From Tous-C4FEB sp044356555 (lineage in GTDB: Bacteria > Verrucomicrobiota > Verrucomicrobiia > Opitutales > Opitutaceae), in NCBI GenBank assembly GCA_044356555.1, contig JBIKWB010000024.1, positions 18,315 through 82,314 on the forward strand: a DNA stretch of 64,000 nucleotides, read 5' to 3'. Shown here piece after piece: positions 25,146 to 33,277 of the stretch. The notes under the pieces were generated by a model. The model worked only from the letters and a program-made list of their open reading frames with translations. It had not been told where the DNA came from and made no database searches. Each line of letters starts with the position of its first letter. Positions within the stretch are counted from its first letter, which is position 1. A program made the translations under genes and the position numbers.

Positions 25146-25180
25146 TTGTCATTGCGAGGAGCGCAGCGACGCGGCAATCC
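25146..25180. repeat. Dispersed repeat of the GTCATTGCGAGGAGCG type
   Basis: TTGTCATTGCGAGGAGCGCA then GCGACGCGGCAATCC. Very similar elements occur as intergenic repeats in unrelated bacterial phyla (from memory). It lies between gluQ and the MoaB/Mog gene. Its ends are complementary (ATTGC and GCAAT), so it can form a hairpin. Confidence 0.7.
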
Positions 25181-25264
25181 ATCACCTCTCTCGCGGCGCA
25201 ACGCGCCTCCTTAACAATTGTCTTCTCCGCGTAATCTGCGGCCAAAACTTCTGCTTCCCCCAAC

Positions 25265-25795
25265 ATGACCCTCCCAAAAATCGGCGTCCTCAACATCTCC
25301 GACCGCGCCAGTGCCGGTGTTTACTCCGACGAACCCGGCCAGGCCTGCGTCGCCCTTCTCCGCGAGTGGCTCACGACCGCCTTCGACCTCGACTACAAAA
25401 TCATCCCCGACGAACAGTCTATCATCTCGGCCGAGCTGATCCGCATGGCCGATGTTTCCGGTTGCGGGCTCATCGTCACCACCGGTGGCACCGGTCCCGC
25501 ACCGCGCGATGTCACACCCGAAGCCACCCGCGCCGTCATCGAAAAAGAACTGCCCGGTTTCGGCGAGCTCATGCGCGCCACCTCGCTCAACTACGTGCCC
25601 ACCGCGATCCTCTCGCGCCAACTCGCCGGCACCCGCGGCCGCACGCTCATCGTAAATCTACCGGGACGCCCCAAGGCCATCCGCGAAAATTTTGAGGCCG
25701 TGTTCCCCGCGATTCCCTACTGCCTCGACCTCATCGGCGCCGCCCGCCTCGAGACCAACGCCGAGGTCATGAAATCCTTCCGGCCAAAAGCATAG
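25265..25795 (+). CDS. Molybdopterin adenylyltransferase (MogA/MoaB family)
   Basis: 176 residues. KIGVLNISDRASAGVYSDEP begins the fold and the family motif TTGGTGPAPRDVTPEATRAV contains the MPT/ATP-binding residues; TLIVNLPGRPKAIRENFEAV ends the core. These proteins activate molybdopterin by adenylation before Mo insertion. Mog and MoaB are hard to separate by eye; DRASAGVYSDEP favours MogA. No other moa/moe genes are in the window. A repeat (family B) follows at 25875. Confidence 0.9.
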   Translation: MTLPKIGVLNISDRASAGVYSDEPGQACVALLREWLTTAFDLDYKIIPDEQSIISAELIRMADVSGCGLIVTTGGTGPAPRDVTPEATRAVIEKELPGFGELMRATSLNYVPTAILSRQLAGTRGRTLIVNLPGRPKAIRENFEAVFPAIPYCLDLIGAARLETNAEVMKSFRPKA

Positions 25796-25874
25796 GTCAG
25801 GGTAAAGGATAGGAACCGCGCTCCGAGCGGTCCGCGCGGTGCCGCCCCATCGCCCCATTTTCATCGCCGCTCCG

Positions 25875-25903
25875 ATTCGCGCCCATTCGCGGGATTCGCG
25901 GGC
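25875..25903 (+). repeat. Dispersed intergenic repeat, family B, copy 1
   Basis: Direct TTCGCG-based repeat: ATTCGCGCCCATTCGCGGGA then TTCGCGGGC. A second copy at 37890-37919 differs in a few positions. It sits between the MoaB/Mog gene and the convergent small membrane protein gene. Confidence 0.7.
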
Positions 25904-25913
25904 AAAAGCCTCT

Positions 25914-26288
25914 TCACCGCGTGATTCTCGTCACGACCGGATTGTGCCACTCCGCCGGCAGCACCGACTCCGGCCCAATGATATACACGCGATAGTAGAG
26001 CCAGAAAACCACCACGCCCAGCAGGAGGAGAAAAACAATCTCACCCAGGTCTCCGCCGCCTTGCCGGCTCCCACGCTGCAGCGAAGCCACCGCCCGCCCG
26101 ATCAACGGCGCGACCACAAACCCCACGAGCGAGCCGCCAAACAGCACCATCCCCATGATCGCCCCGGTCCGCAGGAACGGATCATCCAAGATCTTTGCCT
26201 TATAACTCACGATCTCGACGCAGAGATTGAGCAACAGCAGGCAGCACGGGAGCACATAGTAATTCCGGACGACACTGGTGGATTTCAT
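25914..26288 (-). CDS. Hypothetical membrane protein, about three transmembrane segments
   Basis: 124 residues. Hydrophobic segments near residues 12-28 (VLPCCLLLLNLCVEIV), 42-65 (GAIMGMVLFGGSLVGFVVAP) and 82-103 (IVFLLLLGVVVFWLYYRVYI). I do not recognise the family. ATG at 26288 lies 78 bp from the divergent DUF5069 gene. Coding bias and a consistent membrane topology support a real gene. Confidence 0.7.
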   Translation of the reverse strand: MKSTSVVRNYYVLPCCLLLLNLCVEIVSYKAKILDDPFLRTGAIMGMVLFGGSLVGFVVAPLIGRAVASLQRGSRQGGGDLGEIVFLLLLGVVVFWLYYRVYIIGPESVLPAEWHNPVVTRITR

Positions 26289-26366
26289 GCGGGGCGCGGC
26301 GAAAAATCGTCATTTCATCAAACGGCCGCTTGCGCGAAAGCAGATTCGCACAATTACTCCCCGCTC

Positions 26367-26813
26367 ATGATCAACTACAGTATTCCCGACCTCACCATCC
26401 ACCCGCCTCGCAGCGTTCGCGTTCGCATCGGCGGCTACGCCCACCTCGCCCGCCTCCTCGACAAGGCCCGCGCCGAGATCCACGGCAAGAACGCCGGCTA
26501 CCACTACGATTGCCCGGTCGACAAACTGCTCTTTGCCTTCACCGGCGTAAGTGCGGAAGCCATGCTCGCGGAGATCAAGAGCGGCAAATCCGACTTGGAA
26601 ATTCTCACCTGGCTCAACGCCAACACCAAGCGCCAAGCCTTTGAGGTCATCGCCTGGTCCGCGTGGCTTGAACAAGTCGGCCCCGGCAGCGCCGAAGGCC
26701 ACGAGTGGATCGCCGGCGTCATTAAGGGCAACAATTCCACCCGCGACGACATCCGCTCGTTCGCCGAGTTGCTCGATCTCGACGATTACATCAGCTACGG
26801 CGGCAAAGCCTGA
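26367..26813 (+). CDS. DUF5069 family protein
   Basis: 148 residues. RLLDKARAEIHGKNAGYHYD, then CPVDKLLFAFTGVSAEAMLA, is the DUF5069 core found in many Verrucomicrobia. It ends in DDISRFAELLDLDD-like text (RDDIRSFAELLDLDDYISY). Function unknown. The frame is open from 25839 but ATG at 26367 is the only start that fits. A terminator at 26852-26877 follows, so it is a monocistronic unit. Confidence 0.88.
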   Translation: MINYSIPDLTIHPPRSVRVRIGGYAHLARLLDKARAEIHGKNAGYHYDCPVDKLLFAFTGVSAEAMLAEIKSGKSDLEILTWLNANTKRQAFEVIAWSAWLEQVGPGSAEGHEWIAGVIKGNNSTRDDIRSFAELLDLDDYISYGGKA

Positions 26814-26851
26814 GCGAATCGCACCGGATCGTCCCCCGGTCTTTGATTTTC

Positions 26852-26877
26852 GGCCGCGCCACAAGCGCGGCCTTTTT
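26852..26877 (+). terminator. Rho-independent terminator after DUF5069 gene
   Basis: Stem GGCCGCGC/GCGCGGCC, loop CACAA, then TTTTT. 38 bp after the stop codon. Confidence 0.88.
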
Positions 26878-27015
26878 CATGTCCACCGGGCGAGCCCCCA
26901 CCCGCCGCGGGCACCGTCCAGCACCTGAACGGTGACGAGCTTAGCGCCGCTTGGCGGCGATCGGCGACCGAGCCCGTGGTTCCCGATTCCGTCCAGACCC
27001 TGAATCAAAAACTCG

Positions 27016-27393
27016 TCACAGCTCGGTATACTTTTCCGCCCGGCCTTTGGCTTTCGCCACCGGATATTTCTCACCGTTCGCGGCCATTTTCGCCTCGATC
27101 ACCGCCGCCACATCGAGCCCGGTGACGTTAGCGAACTCCAAGGCGTAGATCACGACGTCGGCCAATTCCTCCGCGATTTTGGCGCGCTTTACGGGATCGT
27201 TCATCACCGCCCGGGACGCCTCCGGCGTGCTCCACAAAAAGTGCTCCATCAACTCACCCGCTTCAGCGGCAAGCGCCATGCTCAGATTCTTCGGCGCATG
27301 GAACTGCTCCCAGTCCCGTTCGCGGGCAAACTCCAGCACGCGTCCCTTCAGCTCCTGGATCGTAGTCGTGGCGTCGGTCAGCGGCTCTTTCAT
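27016..27393 (-). CDS. MazG-like nucleotide pyrophosphohydrolase (dCTP pyrophosphatase type)
   Basis: 125 residues, all-alpha NTP pyrophosphatase fold. NLSMALAAEAGELMEHFLW and KIAEELADVVIYALEFANVT carry the two E-x-x-E/D metal-binding pairs of the MazG family; length and sequence resemble the RS21-C6/dCTPP type. It would sanitise the nucleotide pool in the cytoplasm. ATG at 27393 is preferred to the GTG-like frame opening 60 bp upstream, which lies next to a hairpin repeat (27419-27447). Confidence 0.9.
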   Translation of the reverse strand: MKEPLTDATTTIQELKGRVLEFARERDWEQFHAPKNLSMALAAEAGELMEHFLWSTPEASRAVMNDPVKRAKIAEELADVVIYALEFANVTGLDVAAVIEAKMAANGEKYPVAKAKGRAEKYTEL

Positions 27394-27418
27394 CCGTCCA
27401 AATTGCGGCGATTTCAAT

Positions 27419-27447
27419 GCGGGAGCGAGCTTGCTCGCGACTCCCGC
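27419..27447. repeat. REP-like hairpin
   Basis: GCGGGAGCGAGCTTGCTCGC followed by GACTCCCGC. Nested complementary arms (GCGGGAG/CTCCCGC and CGAGC/GCTCG). It resembles the REP elements of Pseudomonas (GGGAGCGGGCTTGCTCGCGA, from memory). It lies just 5' of the MazG-like gene. Confidence 0.65.
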
Positions 27448-27529
27448 TCTCACTTCTCCGCTCGCACACCTCGGCTCTCAGTCGCCCGCTCCATCACCCA
27501 ATCTTCACCGTCATAAAAAAGATTCGGAC

Positions 27530-27548
27530 TTGGCACGCCGGCTGCAAT
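27530..27548 (+). promoter_or_regulatory. Sigma-54-type -24/-12 promoter upstream of hsp20
   Basis: TTGGCACGCCGGCTGCAAT contains GG (27532-27533) and GC (27544-27545) separated by exactly 10 bases, and TGGCACG matches the -24 element fully; the -12 element reads CTGCA for consensus TTGCA. It points towards the Hsp20 gene, about 235 bp ahead. No sigma-54 activator gene is in the window. Confidence 0.6.
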
Positions 27549-27782
27549 TTGGGCCGTGTCTCCAAGTTCAAATGACTACCGCTCGCTCACCTCTCCACCG
27601 CCCCGCCGGCACTTCGATTACGAAGGCCGTGCAGCCATGCGGTGCCCAGATACAGGCGGCCGTCTCCAATTGGAGCCAAAAAACTCGCCCGGGCTTCTCC
27701 GGCTAACCCTCCGAACCATCGGACCATTTGGCCAAAACGAGAAGCCCGGAGCCCCAAGCTCCAGGATGCAACCGCCTTTCCC

Positions 27783-28175
27783 ATGCACACGATCATCAAC
27801 TCCCGTCGCTCCGCCCGTCGCCCGCGCCTTGCCCAAGCCGTCGAGACCTTTCGTCAGCCGAGTTACGACTGCCGCGACCACGCCGATACCATGACGTTGT
27901 CGGTCTACGTGCCCGGCGTGGACGCCGCCGGGGTCGACATCGAGGCCATCGGCCCCGATCTGATGATTACCGCCCGCAAGTCCCATTTTGTCCGCGTCAA
28001 CTGGCAGTCGCTTCATCTCGAAGGCGCGCAACGCGACTACCAACTCCGCTTGCGGCTTGGCCACGGCTTCGACTACTCCGCCATGCAGGCCGAGATTCAC
28101 GAGGGCGTGCTCACCGTCCGCCTGCCGAAGCGCCAAGCTCAAGAAGCCGAAGCGCCCCTGCGCAACGTCGCCTAG
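27783..28175 (+). CDS. Hsp20/alpha-crystallin-like small heat-shock protein
   Basis: 130 residues. A short N-terminus is followed by an alpha-crystallin/CS-like beta-sandwich: MTLSVYVPGVDAAGVDIEAI, DLMITARKSHFVRVNWQSLH, and the closing FDYSAMQAEIHEGVLTVRLP with KRQ, which is the Hsp20 C-terminal strand pattern. It would hold unfolding proteins in the cytoplasm. ATG at 27783. An upstream sigma-54-type promoter and a long leader are seen. The domain is diverged from classical IbpA, so the call rests on the fold pattern. Confidence 0.75.
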   Translation: MHTIINSRRSARRPRLAQAVETFRQPSYDCRDHADTMTLSVYVPGVDAAGVDIEAIGPDLMITARKSHFVRVNWQSLHLEGAQRDYQLRLRLGHGFDYSAMQAEIHEGVLTVRLPKRQAQEAEAPLRNVA

Positions 28176-28272
28176 ACCGGACGAACTCCGGCTGTTCAAG
28201 CCGCGCGAGTGATCCGGATGGCTCCGCGATCTCGCCGATGGAAAGCCCACGCTCAGCAATCCCATTCGAGCA

Positions 28273-28298
28273 CAAAAAAGCGGGCCTCTCGGCCCGCT
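28273..28298 (-). terminator. Rho-independent terminator for the MFS gene
   Basis: Read on the minus strand: AGCGGGCC, loop GAGA, GGCCCGCT, then TTTTTG. It lies 46 bp past the stop codon of the MFS gene. Confidence 0.85.
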
Positions 28299-28313
28299 CG
28301 TTTAAGCTTACCC

Positions 28314-28333
28314 CATCGGGCTACAGCCCGATG
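28314..28333. repeat. Short inverted repeat CATCGGGC/GCCCGATG
   Basis: CATCGGGCTACAGCCCGATG is an 8-bp stem with a 4-nt loop between the MFS stop codon and its terminator. No T-run, so probably a REP-like element. Confidence 0.5.
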
Positions 28334-28344
28334 AATCGGTCCAA

Positions 28345-29946
28345 TCAGGACTTCGCTTCCTGCTCTTCGATCTTCAACACGCGGTAACCACCGGTGGATT
28401 TGAAGTAGAGCAGAATCCCGAGGAAGATGATCGCCATCGCCGCCGGGATATAGGAATCGGCCTTGAGCGTCATACGATCGCCCTTCTGGTCGGCCGCCAC
28501 GATGTCCTTTTGCGCTGGAGTCGCGTTGTTGGCCTTCACGGCCTCCTTGGAGTCGGACAACTTCTTGCCGTCGATAGCATTCACCTCGGAGAAGAACAAA
28601 AACTTCGACGGGGAAGCCGCCTTAGCCTCGGCGTAGGCTGCGGGGTTGGTCGTTTGCAAGGTCTCGGCCGCAAACCGGTCTTTGCCGTAACCGAGGCCGG
28701 GGCCGCCGATCAAACCAGCTGAGAGCATGCCGATGCCGCCCATGATCGAAATCGCCACCGCACCCGTGCGCGGGTAGCGGTCGGAAACCACCGCCAGCAT
28801 CGTCGGCCAGAAGAAGGTCTTGCCGATCGCATAGATCGTGAGCGCGACGAAGGCCATCGCGACGGTCTGGACTCCGCTCGTCATCTGGAGACCGACGCAG
28901 GCCAAGATAGAGCACACCATCAGCAGGGTGATCGGCGACATACCCATCTTGGTCTCAATAAAGTGCGCGCAAAACCGCAAACCGAACATCACGGCCGAGG
29001 TCCAAATCAGCAGCCATTTGCCCTGTTCGGAGGTGAACATATTGCCCGTGATATTGGCGATCCATCCGTCCGTCCCGAGTTCGACCGCGCCGACCAAGGC
29101 GTGGGTGATGAACAGCACGAACAGCAAAATCGAACCGAGCGAGAAACGCGTCATGACACCGACCGTGATCAGCAACGCACCACCCACGACATAGCCGACG
29201 GCAGGAGGAAAACTGGCCAAACCAAACAGCGCGGCCAACGGACCGGAGACAAACATGCTCAAAAGGTAGCATGCCACTGCCGCACCGAGCAGGCCGACAT
29301 CTTTGAACATTTCGCTCAACTTGGCGCCCTTCTCCGAGGCCTCGGACTTGGGCATGTGCTGACCGAGGAACATGAATCCGTAGATCAGAGTCGGGATCAG
29401 ATAAAGCGAGAGCTGAATCTTCCAGCCCACTTGCATCTTGTCGTCGAGCACCCAACCGACGGCCGCTCCAGCCACGATTCCAGCCGGCCAGCTCGCGTGC
29501 AGGATGTTCAGGTAATGGGTGCGTTGTTTAGGGAACAGGGTTGCAACCAGAGGATTCGAAACCGCCTCAAGCGTGCCGTTGGCGAATGCGAAAATGAACA
29601 TGCCGATCGTCAACATCTGATAGGCATTTTGAGGCGTGCTCGCGCCGAAGGTGACGACGGCGGACAAGACGTGAAATGCGAATGCCGCAACCACCAGTTT
29701 GCCGTAACCGATCTTGTCGCAGATCAGACCACCGATGATGATACCGAAGCAAAAACCGGTAAACCCGGCCCCGCCGATGGCTCCAAGCTGAGTGGCCGTG
29801 AAGCCATACTCACCCGCCCAGTTATCGAAAATACCACCCCGGACGCCGAAGCCCATGCCGGCGGCAAAAATGGCCATAAAGCCGGCCCAAAGGAGGCGCT
29901 TCGCATTGGCAGCGATAGGCGCGTTGTCGACATTCTGATTACTCAT
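28345..29946 (-). CDS. Major facilitator superfamily transporter (sugar/nucleoside-type)
   Basis: 533 residues, about 12 to 14 membrane segments. It begins LLWAGFMAIFAAGMGFGVRG and FTATQLGAIGGAGFTGFCFG; the MFS loop 2-3 motif is GGLICDKIGYGKLVVA. A polar insertion near the C-terminus (SPSKFLFFSEVNAIDGKKLS) precedes the last segment. It is most like MFS proteins annotated as sugar transporters in Verrucomicrobia and Planctomycetes. The substrate is unknown. ATG at 29946 (MSNQNVDN) is preferred to the open frame 144 bp upstream. A terminator follows. Confidence 0.88.
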   Translation of the reverse strand: MSNQNVDNAPIAANAKRLLWAGFMAIFAAGMGFGVRGGIFDNWAGEYGFTATQLGAIGGAGFTGFCFGIIIGGLICDKIGYGKLVVAAFAFHVLSAVVTFGASTPQNAYQMLTIGMFIFAFANGTLEAVSNPLVATLFPKQRTHYLNILHASWPAGIVAGAAVGWVLDDKMQVGWKIQLSLYLIPTLIYGFMFLGQHMPKSEASEKGAKLSEMFKDVGLLGAAVACYLLSMFVSGPLAALFGLASFPPAVGYVVGGALLITVGVMTRFSLGSILLFVLFITHALVGAVELGTDGWIANITGNMFTSEQGKWLLIWTSAVMFGLRFCAHFIETKMGMSPITLLMVCSILACVGLQMTSGVQTVAMAFVALTIYAIGKTFFWPTMLAVVSDRYPRTGAVAISIMGGIGMLSAGLIGGPGLGYGKDRFAAETLQTTNPAAYAEAKAASPSKFLFFSEVNAIDGKKLSDSKEAVKANNATPAQKDIVAADQKGDRMTLKADSYIPAAMAIIFLGILLYFKSTGGYRVLKIEEQEAKS

Positions 29947-30143
29947 AGGAATTAACTGTAGGTTGGGATTGGGGTGAAAAAACTGATACCTCCGATTTCT
30001 TGAAAGATTCTCCGAGCCCGGGCAAGGTCGCTTTTGAGCAATTGTGAACTCTTCGCGTCGGAACGACTTTTTTCTTTCAGTGGGGCACATTTCTGACCGA
30101 TGCCAGTCTACCTCCTGAAACCAGCACCGAACCGACCACTCCC

Positions 30144-30341
30144 ATGCCTTTACCCACCCACTTCACCCAGCCCGAAATTTTTGAAGATCGTCCCGTCGTC
30201 GTCGAGCTTGTCGCCCGCGCCAACGCCATGTGGGACCGTCCCATTTTCCGCGCTCCGCCTCTGAAAGTCGTCTTACCCCGGGTAAGCCCCGAAATCTTCA
30301 AGAGCTTACCCACCCTGGTCTCAACCCTCAGCCCGCGCTGA
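30144..30341 (+). CDS. Small hypothetical protein with its own terminator
   Basis: 65 residues: begins MPLPTHFTQPEIFEDRPVVV, a soluble, basic, Pro-rich chain. I do not recognise it. It is divergent from the MFS gene and is followed 38 bp later by a clear terminator (30379-30406), which suggests a transcribed unit. The opposite strand also has a weak frame here, but it has a less protein-like composition. No good Shine-Dalgarno is seen. Confidence 0.45.
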   Translation: MPLPTHFTQPEIFEDRPVVVELVARANAMWDRPIFRAPPLKVVLPRVSPEIFKSLPTLVSTLSPR

Positions 30342-30378
30342 TTCCGGACCCGATCACAGGGCGGAAATCCCCATCGTC

Positions 30379-30406
30379 AGCGGAGACCCAGGTCTCCGCT
30401 TTTTTG
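30379..30406 (+). terminator. Rho-independent terminator
   Basis: AGCGGAGAC/GTCTCCGCT stem with a 4-nt loop, then TTTTTT. It could also serve rlmJ on the other side, but the T-run is on the plus strand. Confidence 0.85.
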
Positions 30407-30469
30407 CGTCCTCTCACCCCGCCCGGTAATTCGACGCTGCCTGCATCGAATCCACAAAAAGCACACCCC

Positions 30470-31339
30470 CTAAATCTCCCGCGCCAACCAGATCAGGTCC
30501 CCGCGCGCTCCCGCCCCTTGCCCGAGCACTTTGGCCAAATACTCCACCGTCGCAGCCGCCTCGTCCGCAAACTTCCAAGGCGGATTCACGATCAACACCC
30601 CGCACCCCACCATCTTTGCCGCCGGCGGATTCACCACCAGCTCTACGGCCAACGTCGGCGGCAGCACCAGACCCCGCAGCTCCGCAAAAAACAAATCCAC
30701 CTTCGCCCGCTCGGTGAGGGGATACCACACGGCAAACACTCCGCCCGGCAATCGCTTCAGTCCGTCCTTCAATGTCGCCACGATCTGCGCCCACTCATCC
30801 TGCGCCTCAAAGGGCGGATCGATCAACACCAGCGCCCGTTTCTCCAGCGGCGGCAACACCGCCCGCACCGTTGCATAGCCGTCCGCCTCGCGCACCTGGG
30901 CGCCGCCGGTAAACTGAAACTTCTCCCGCAACGCCGCGCACTCCGCCGGTTGGCGTTCGCACAACACCAGTCGCTCCTGCGGCCTCGCGATCAGGTTCAC
31001 CAGCTCCGGCGACCCCGGATAAAATCTCGGCTCGGGCGTGGCGTTGCTCTCCCGCCGATCATACTCCCGCACGAGCGCAATATAATCCGCGACGCCGCCG
31101 GGCAACTCCCCGGCCGGTCGGTTCCACAGACGGCCCACACCCTCCGGCCATTCCGGCACGCGCGCGTGGGTGTCCCCGATGGCCGCCACCGCCAGATCGT
31201 AGCTCCCACGACCGGCGTGCGTATCGAGATAGAGAAAACCCTTCTCCTTTCTTTGCAGCGCGCGCACCAGCGGGACGAGCAACGCGTGCTTCATCACATC
31301 GGCGAAATTGCCGGCGTGATAATGATGGCGGTAGTTCAC
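30470..31339 (-). CDS. rlmJ: 23S rRNA (adenine(2030)-N6)-methyltransferase
   Basis: 289 residues. It begins MNYRHHYHAGNFADVMKHAL, a signature of RlmJ (YhiR). FLYLDTHAGRGSYDL is the SAM-binding loop, and LVLIDPPFEAQDEW carries the DPPF catalytic motif of N6-adenine methyltransferases. It modifies A2030 of 23S rRNA. Its start codon overlaps the stop codon of the upstream YhcH gene by 4 bp (ATGA), so the two are co-translated. Confidence 0.95.
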   Translation of the reverse strand: MNYRHHYHAGNFADVMKHALLVPLVRALQRKEKGFLYLDTHAGRGSYDLAVAAIGDTHARVPEWPEGVGRLWNRPAGELPGGVADYIALVREYDRRESNATPEPRFYPGSPELVNLIARPQERLVLCERQPAECAALREKFQFTGGAQVREADGYATVRAVLPPLEKRALVLIDPPFEAQDEWAQIVATLKDGLKRLPGGVFAVWYPLTERAKVDLFFAELRGLVLPPTLAVELVVNPPAAKMVGCGVLIVNPPWKFADEAAATVEYLAKVLGQGAGARGDLIWLAREI

Positions 31340-31842
31340 GCCGCGACCGGCACTTTGACGACCACCTTGCGCACCAACATCGGTGCAACGGCCGCCACCA
31401 ACGGACGATGCCCATCCACAGGGAAAAAGACGGCAACCTCGCCCGCGGCGACCCGCAGCGTCGTGTGCCGCGAGAAGCCTTCGTAAAAGAGCACATCTTT
31501 AGCCGGCCGGAGATCCTCGGCGATCTTGAGGTTGCTCACATCCGTCAGCTCCATGATCTCCTCGCCCACGATTACCGCCTGCACATCCGTGTAGGCCTTG
31601 TGCGACTCCCACTTCGGCACCGTCGGCACTCCCGCCGGAAATGTCATGCAGGCCTGAGGCAGCGCAAACACTCCGCCGCCCAAGTCCACGCGCTGCGTCT
31701 GCTCGGCCGCGAGACCGTCGAGCAACGCGCGTTCCGGCGAACCGGTGCGCAGGCAGGCTTCGACATACGCGAAGGCCGTGGCGAATTTGTCAGAGGGGGC
31801 AAGCTGAGCCCGCACCGTGGAGAGAGAACCGAATAGAGCCAT
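31336..31842 (-). CDS. YhcH/YjgK/YiaL family protein
   Basis: 168 residues, EbgC-like cupin fold. The family core is VPKWESHKAYTDVQAVIVGE (compare E-x-H-x-x-Y-x-D-x-Q) and DVLFYEGFSRHTT, then VAVFFPVDGHRPLVA. Members bind a metal and are linked to sugar or sialic acid catabolism; the reaction here is unknown. It overlaps rlmJ by 4 bp. The pairing with an rRNA methylase looks incidental. Confidence 0.9.
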   Translation of the reverse strand: MALFGSLSTVRAQLAPSDKFATAFAYVEACLRTGSPERALLDGLAAEQTQRVDLGGGVFALPQACMTFPAGVPTVPKWESHKAYTDVQAVIVGEEIMELTDVSNLKIAEDLRPAKDVLFYEGFSRHTTLRVAAGEVAVFFPVDGHRPLVAAVAPMLVRKVVVKVPVAA

Positions 31843-32132
31843 GTCCCGAGCCTCAAACCCGTGTTAAAATCTGGCAAGCCGCGAAACCGCGACCGCCCAC
31901 GCGCTTGATTTTCCCACTACGTGGCGCCTGGCCCACCGATGGCCTCGGCATGAATCCGCGCGATATCATCCGCCGGCCCGGCGGCCCTACGCCGCCGCCA
32001 GTACGCCGCCCAAGCCGAGAAACAACAAAATCCGCCTTCCCGCACCTTTGCACACCCGCCGCGCTCGCCACCCGCCCGATGGGCCCAAAAACATTGCCCC
32101 TCCCTCGACACCCGTTTTTCTCCACGCCAATC

Positions 32133-32981
32133 GTGTCCGGCCTCATCCGCATCTTTTCCGACCTCCACTACGGCGACCGCTCCAGCCGACTCCGCCGTCT
32201 CGATCAACTGAGTCCGCTTCTCGACGGCGTGGGCCGGTTGATCCTCAACGGCGACACCCTCGACACCCGACCCGGCCCTCACCCTCAAATCACCGCCCGC
32301 TCCCGCGCCGAGGTCGGCGGTTTCTTCGGCGCCTGCGCCCCCGAGGTCACCCTCGTCACCGGGAATCACGACCCGGACATTTCCGACCTCGATACGCTCG
32401 ACCTCTGCGGCGGCCAAGTTTTCGTCACGCACGGCGACATTATTTTCGACAACATCGTCCCTTGGGGTCGCGACGCCGCCACACTCGAGGCCCACATCAC
32501 CCACGGGCTGGCCTCGCTGCCCGTCGAACACCGGACCCAACTCGCCCCTCGACTCGCGGTCTTTCGCGCCGCTTGCGCTGCGCTCCCCCAACGCCATCAA
32601 TCCGAACCCAACCCGCTCAAATACGCCGTTAAGTTCGCCGCCGACACCGTTTGGCCGCCTTTGCGCAGCTTGGATATCATCCGCGCTTGGCGCGAGACCC
32701 CGAACCGCGCCGCCGGCATTGCCGCCGCCCATCGCCCCGCCGCCCGCTTCATGCTCATCGGCCACACGCACCGCCCATTCGTTTGGACCGCCCCTTCCGG
32801 TCTCACCGTGATCAACACCGGTGCCCTCTGCCGTCCTTTCGGCGCCCAAGCCGTGGATCTCACCCCCGGCCGTCTCACCATTCGCCAGATCGAGTCCCGC
32901 TCCGGCTCATTTCACCCGGGCCGAGTCGTCGCGGAGTTTGCTCTCGCGGAAGTCCCCGCTTCTTCGAACATCCCCGCATGA
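32133..32981 (+). CDS. Calcineurin-like metallophosphoesterase (UDP-diacylglucosamine hydrolase-like)
   Basis: About 282 residues from GTG 32133; the frame is open from 31641 and an ATG at 32079 is an alternative. The metal site motifs occur in order: IFSDLHYGD, RLILNGDTLD, VTLVTGNHDPD, FVTHGDI and LIGHTHRPF. This is the full metallophosphoesterase set, with two metals. The layout resembles LpxH, but the LpxH-type substrate is only inference. ATGA overlap links it to the small gene at 32978. Confidence 0.88.
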   Translation: MSGLIRIFSDLHYGDRSSRLRRLDQLSPLLDGVGRLILNGDTLDTRPGPHPQITARSRAEVGGFFGACAPEVTLVTGNHDPDISDLDTLDLCGGQVFVTHGDIIFDNIVPWGRDAATLEAHITHGLASLPVEHRTQLAPRLAVFRAACAALPQRHQSEPNPLKYAVKFAADTVWPPLRSLDIIRAWRETPNRAAGIAAAHRPAARFMLIGHTHRPFVWTAPSGLTVINTGALCRPFGAQAVDLTPGRLTIRQIESRSGSFHPGRVVAEFALAEVPASSNIPA

Positions 32982-33277
32982 GCGTTACTTTCGGCTGGTG
33001 GCACCGCGATCCCGTTGAGGGAAAATTTCAAATTCACGTCGACGTCCACGGCGGCAACATCGAGTGGACCCGCCACCAGGGGCACAACACTTCGTGGCTC
33101 CCGCATCACCCGACCGATGAAGACCGCGAGCGTCTCATCTTCGAAGCCGAGAAGCGCGTACCTCGCCGGCTCATCACGCAAAAGCAATTCGACGAAATCA
33201 AACGCCTGAGCGAACTCGACGGCCCCGGCCGCGTTTCCGGCAAGCGCATCACCGGCCTCGGACCTTCCTTCGATTAA
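32978..33277 (+). CDS. Hypothetical 99-residue protein coupled to the metallophosphoesterase
   Basis: Begins MSVTFGWWHRDPVEGKFQIH and is rich in His, Trp and charged residues (WTRHQGHNTSWLPHHPTDED). It ends with a helical, basic stretch. I do not recognise the family. The ATG overlaps the upstream stop by 4 bp, which argues for co-translation. Its TAA stop overlaps the stop of the convergent Nudix gene (TTAA at 33274-33277). Confidence 0.75.
   Translation: MSVTFGWWHRDPVEGKFQIHVDVHGGNIEWTRHQGHNTSWLPHHPTDEDRERLIFEAEKRVPRRLITQKQFDEIKRLSELDGPGRVSGKRITGLGPSFD

Larger units (their letters stand above)
27394..27782. other. 389-bp intergenic region between mazG-like and hsp20
   Basis: Holds a REP-like hairpin (27419-27447), a sigma-54-type promoter (27530-27548) and a leader of about 220 nt with an 11-bp inverted repeat: CCGGGCTTCTC at 27689-27699 and GAGAAGCCCGG at 27739-27749. 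No gene seen in it. Confidence 0.6.

Noticed and set aside
27660..27782. RNA thermometer (ROSE-like) before Hsp20
   Set aside because: The inverted repeats do not clearly cover a Shine-Dalgarno sequence; the nearest AGGA is 16 bases from the ATG and only loosely paired.
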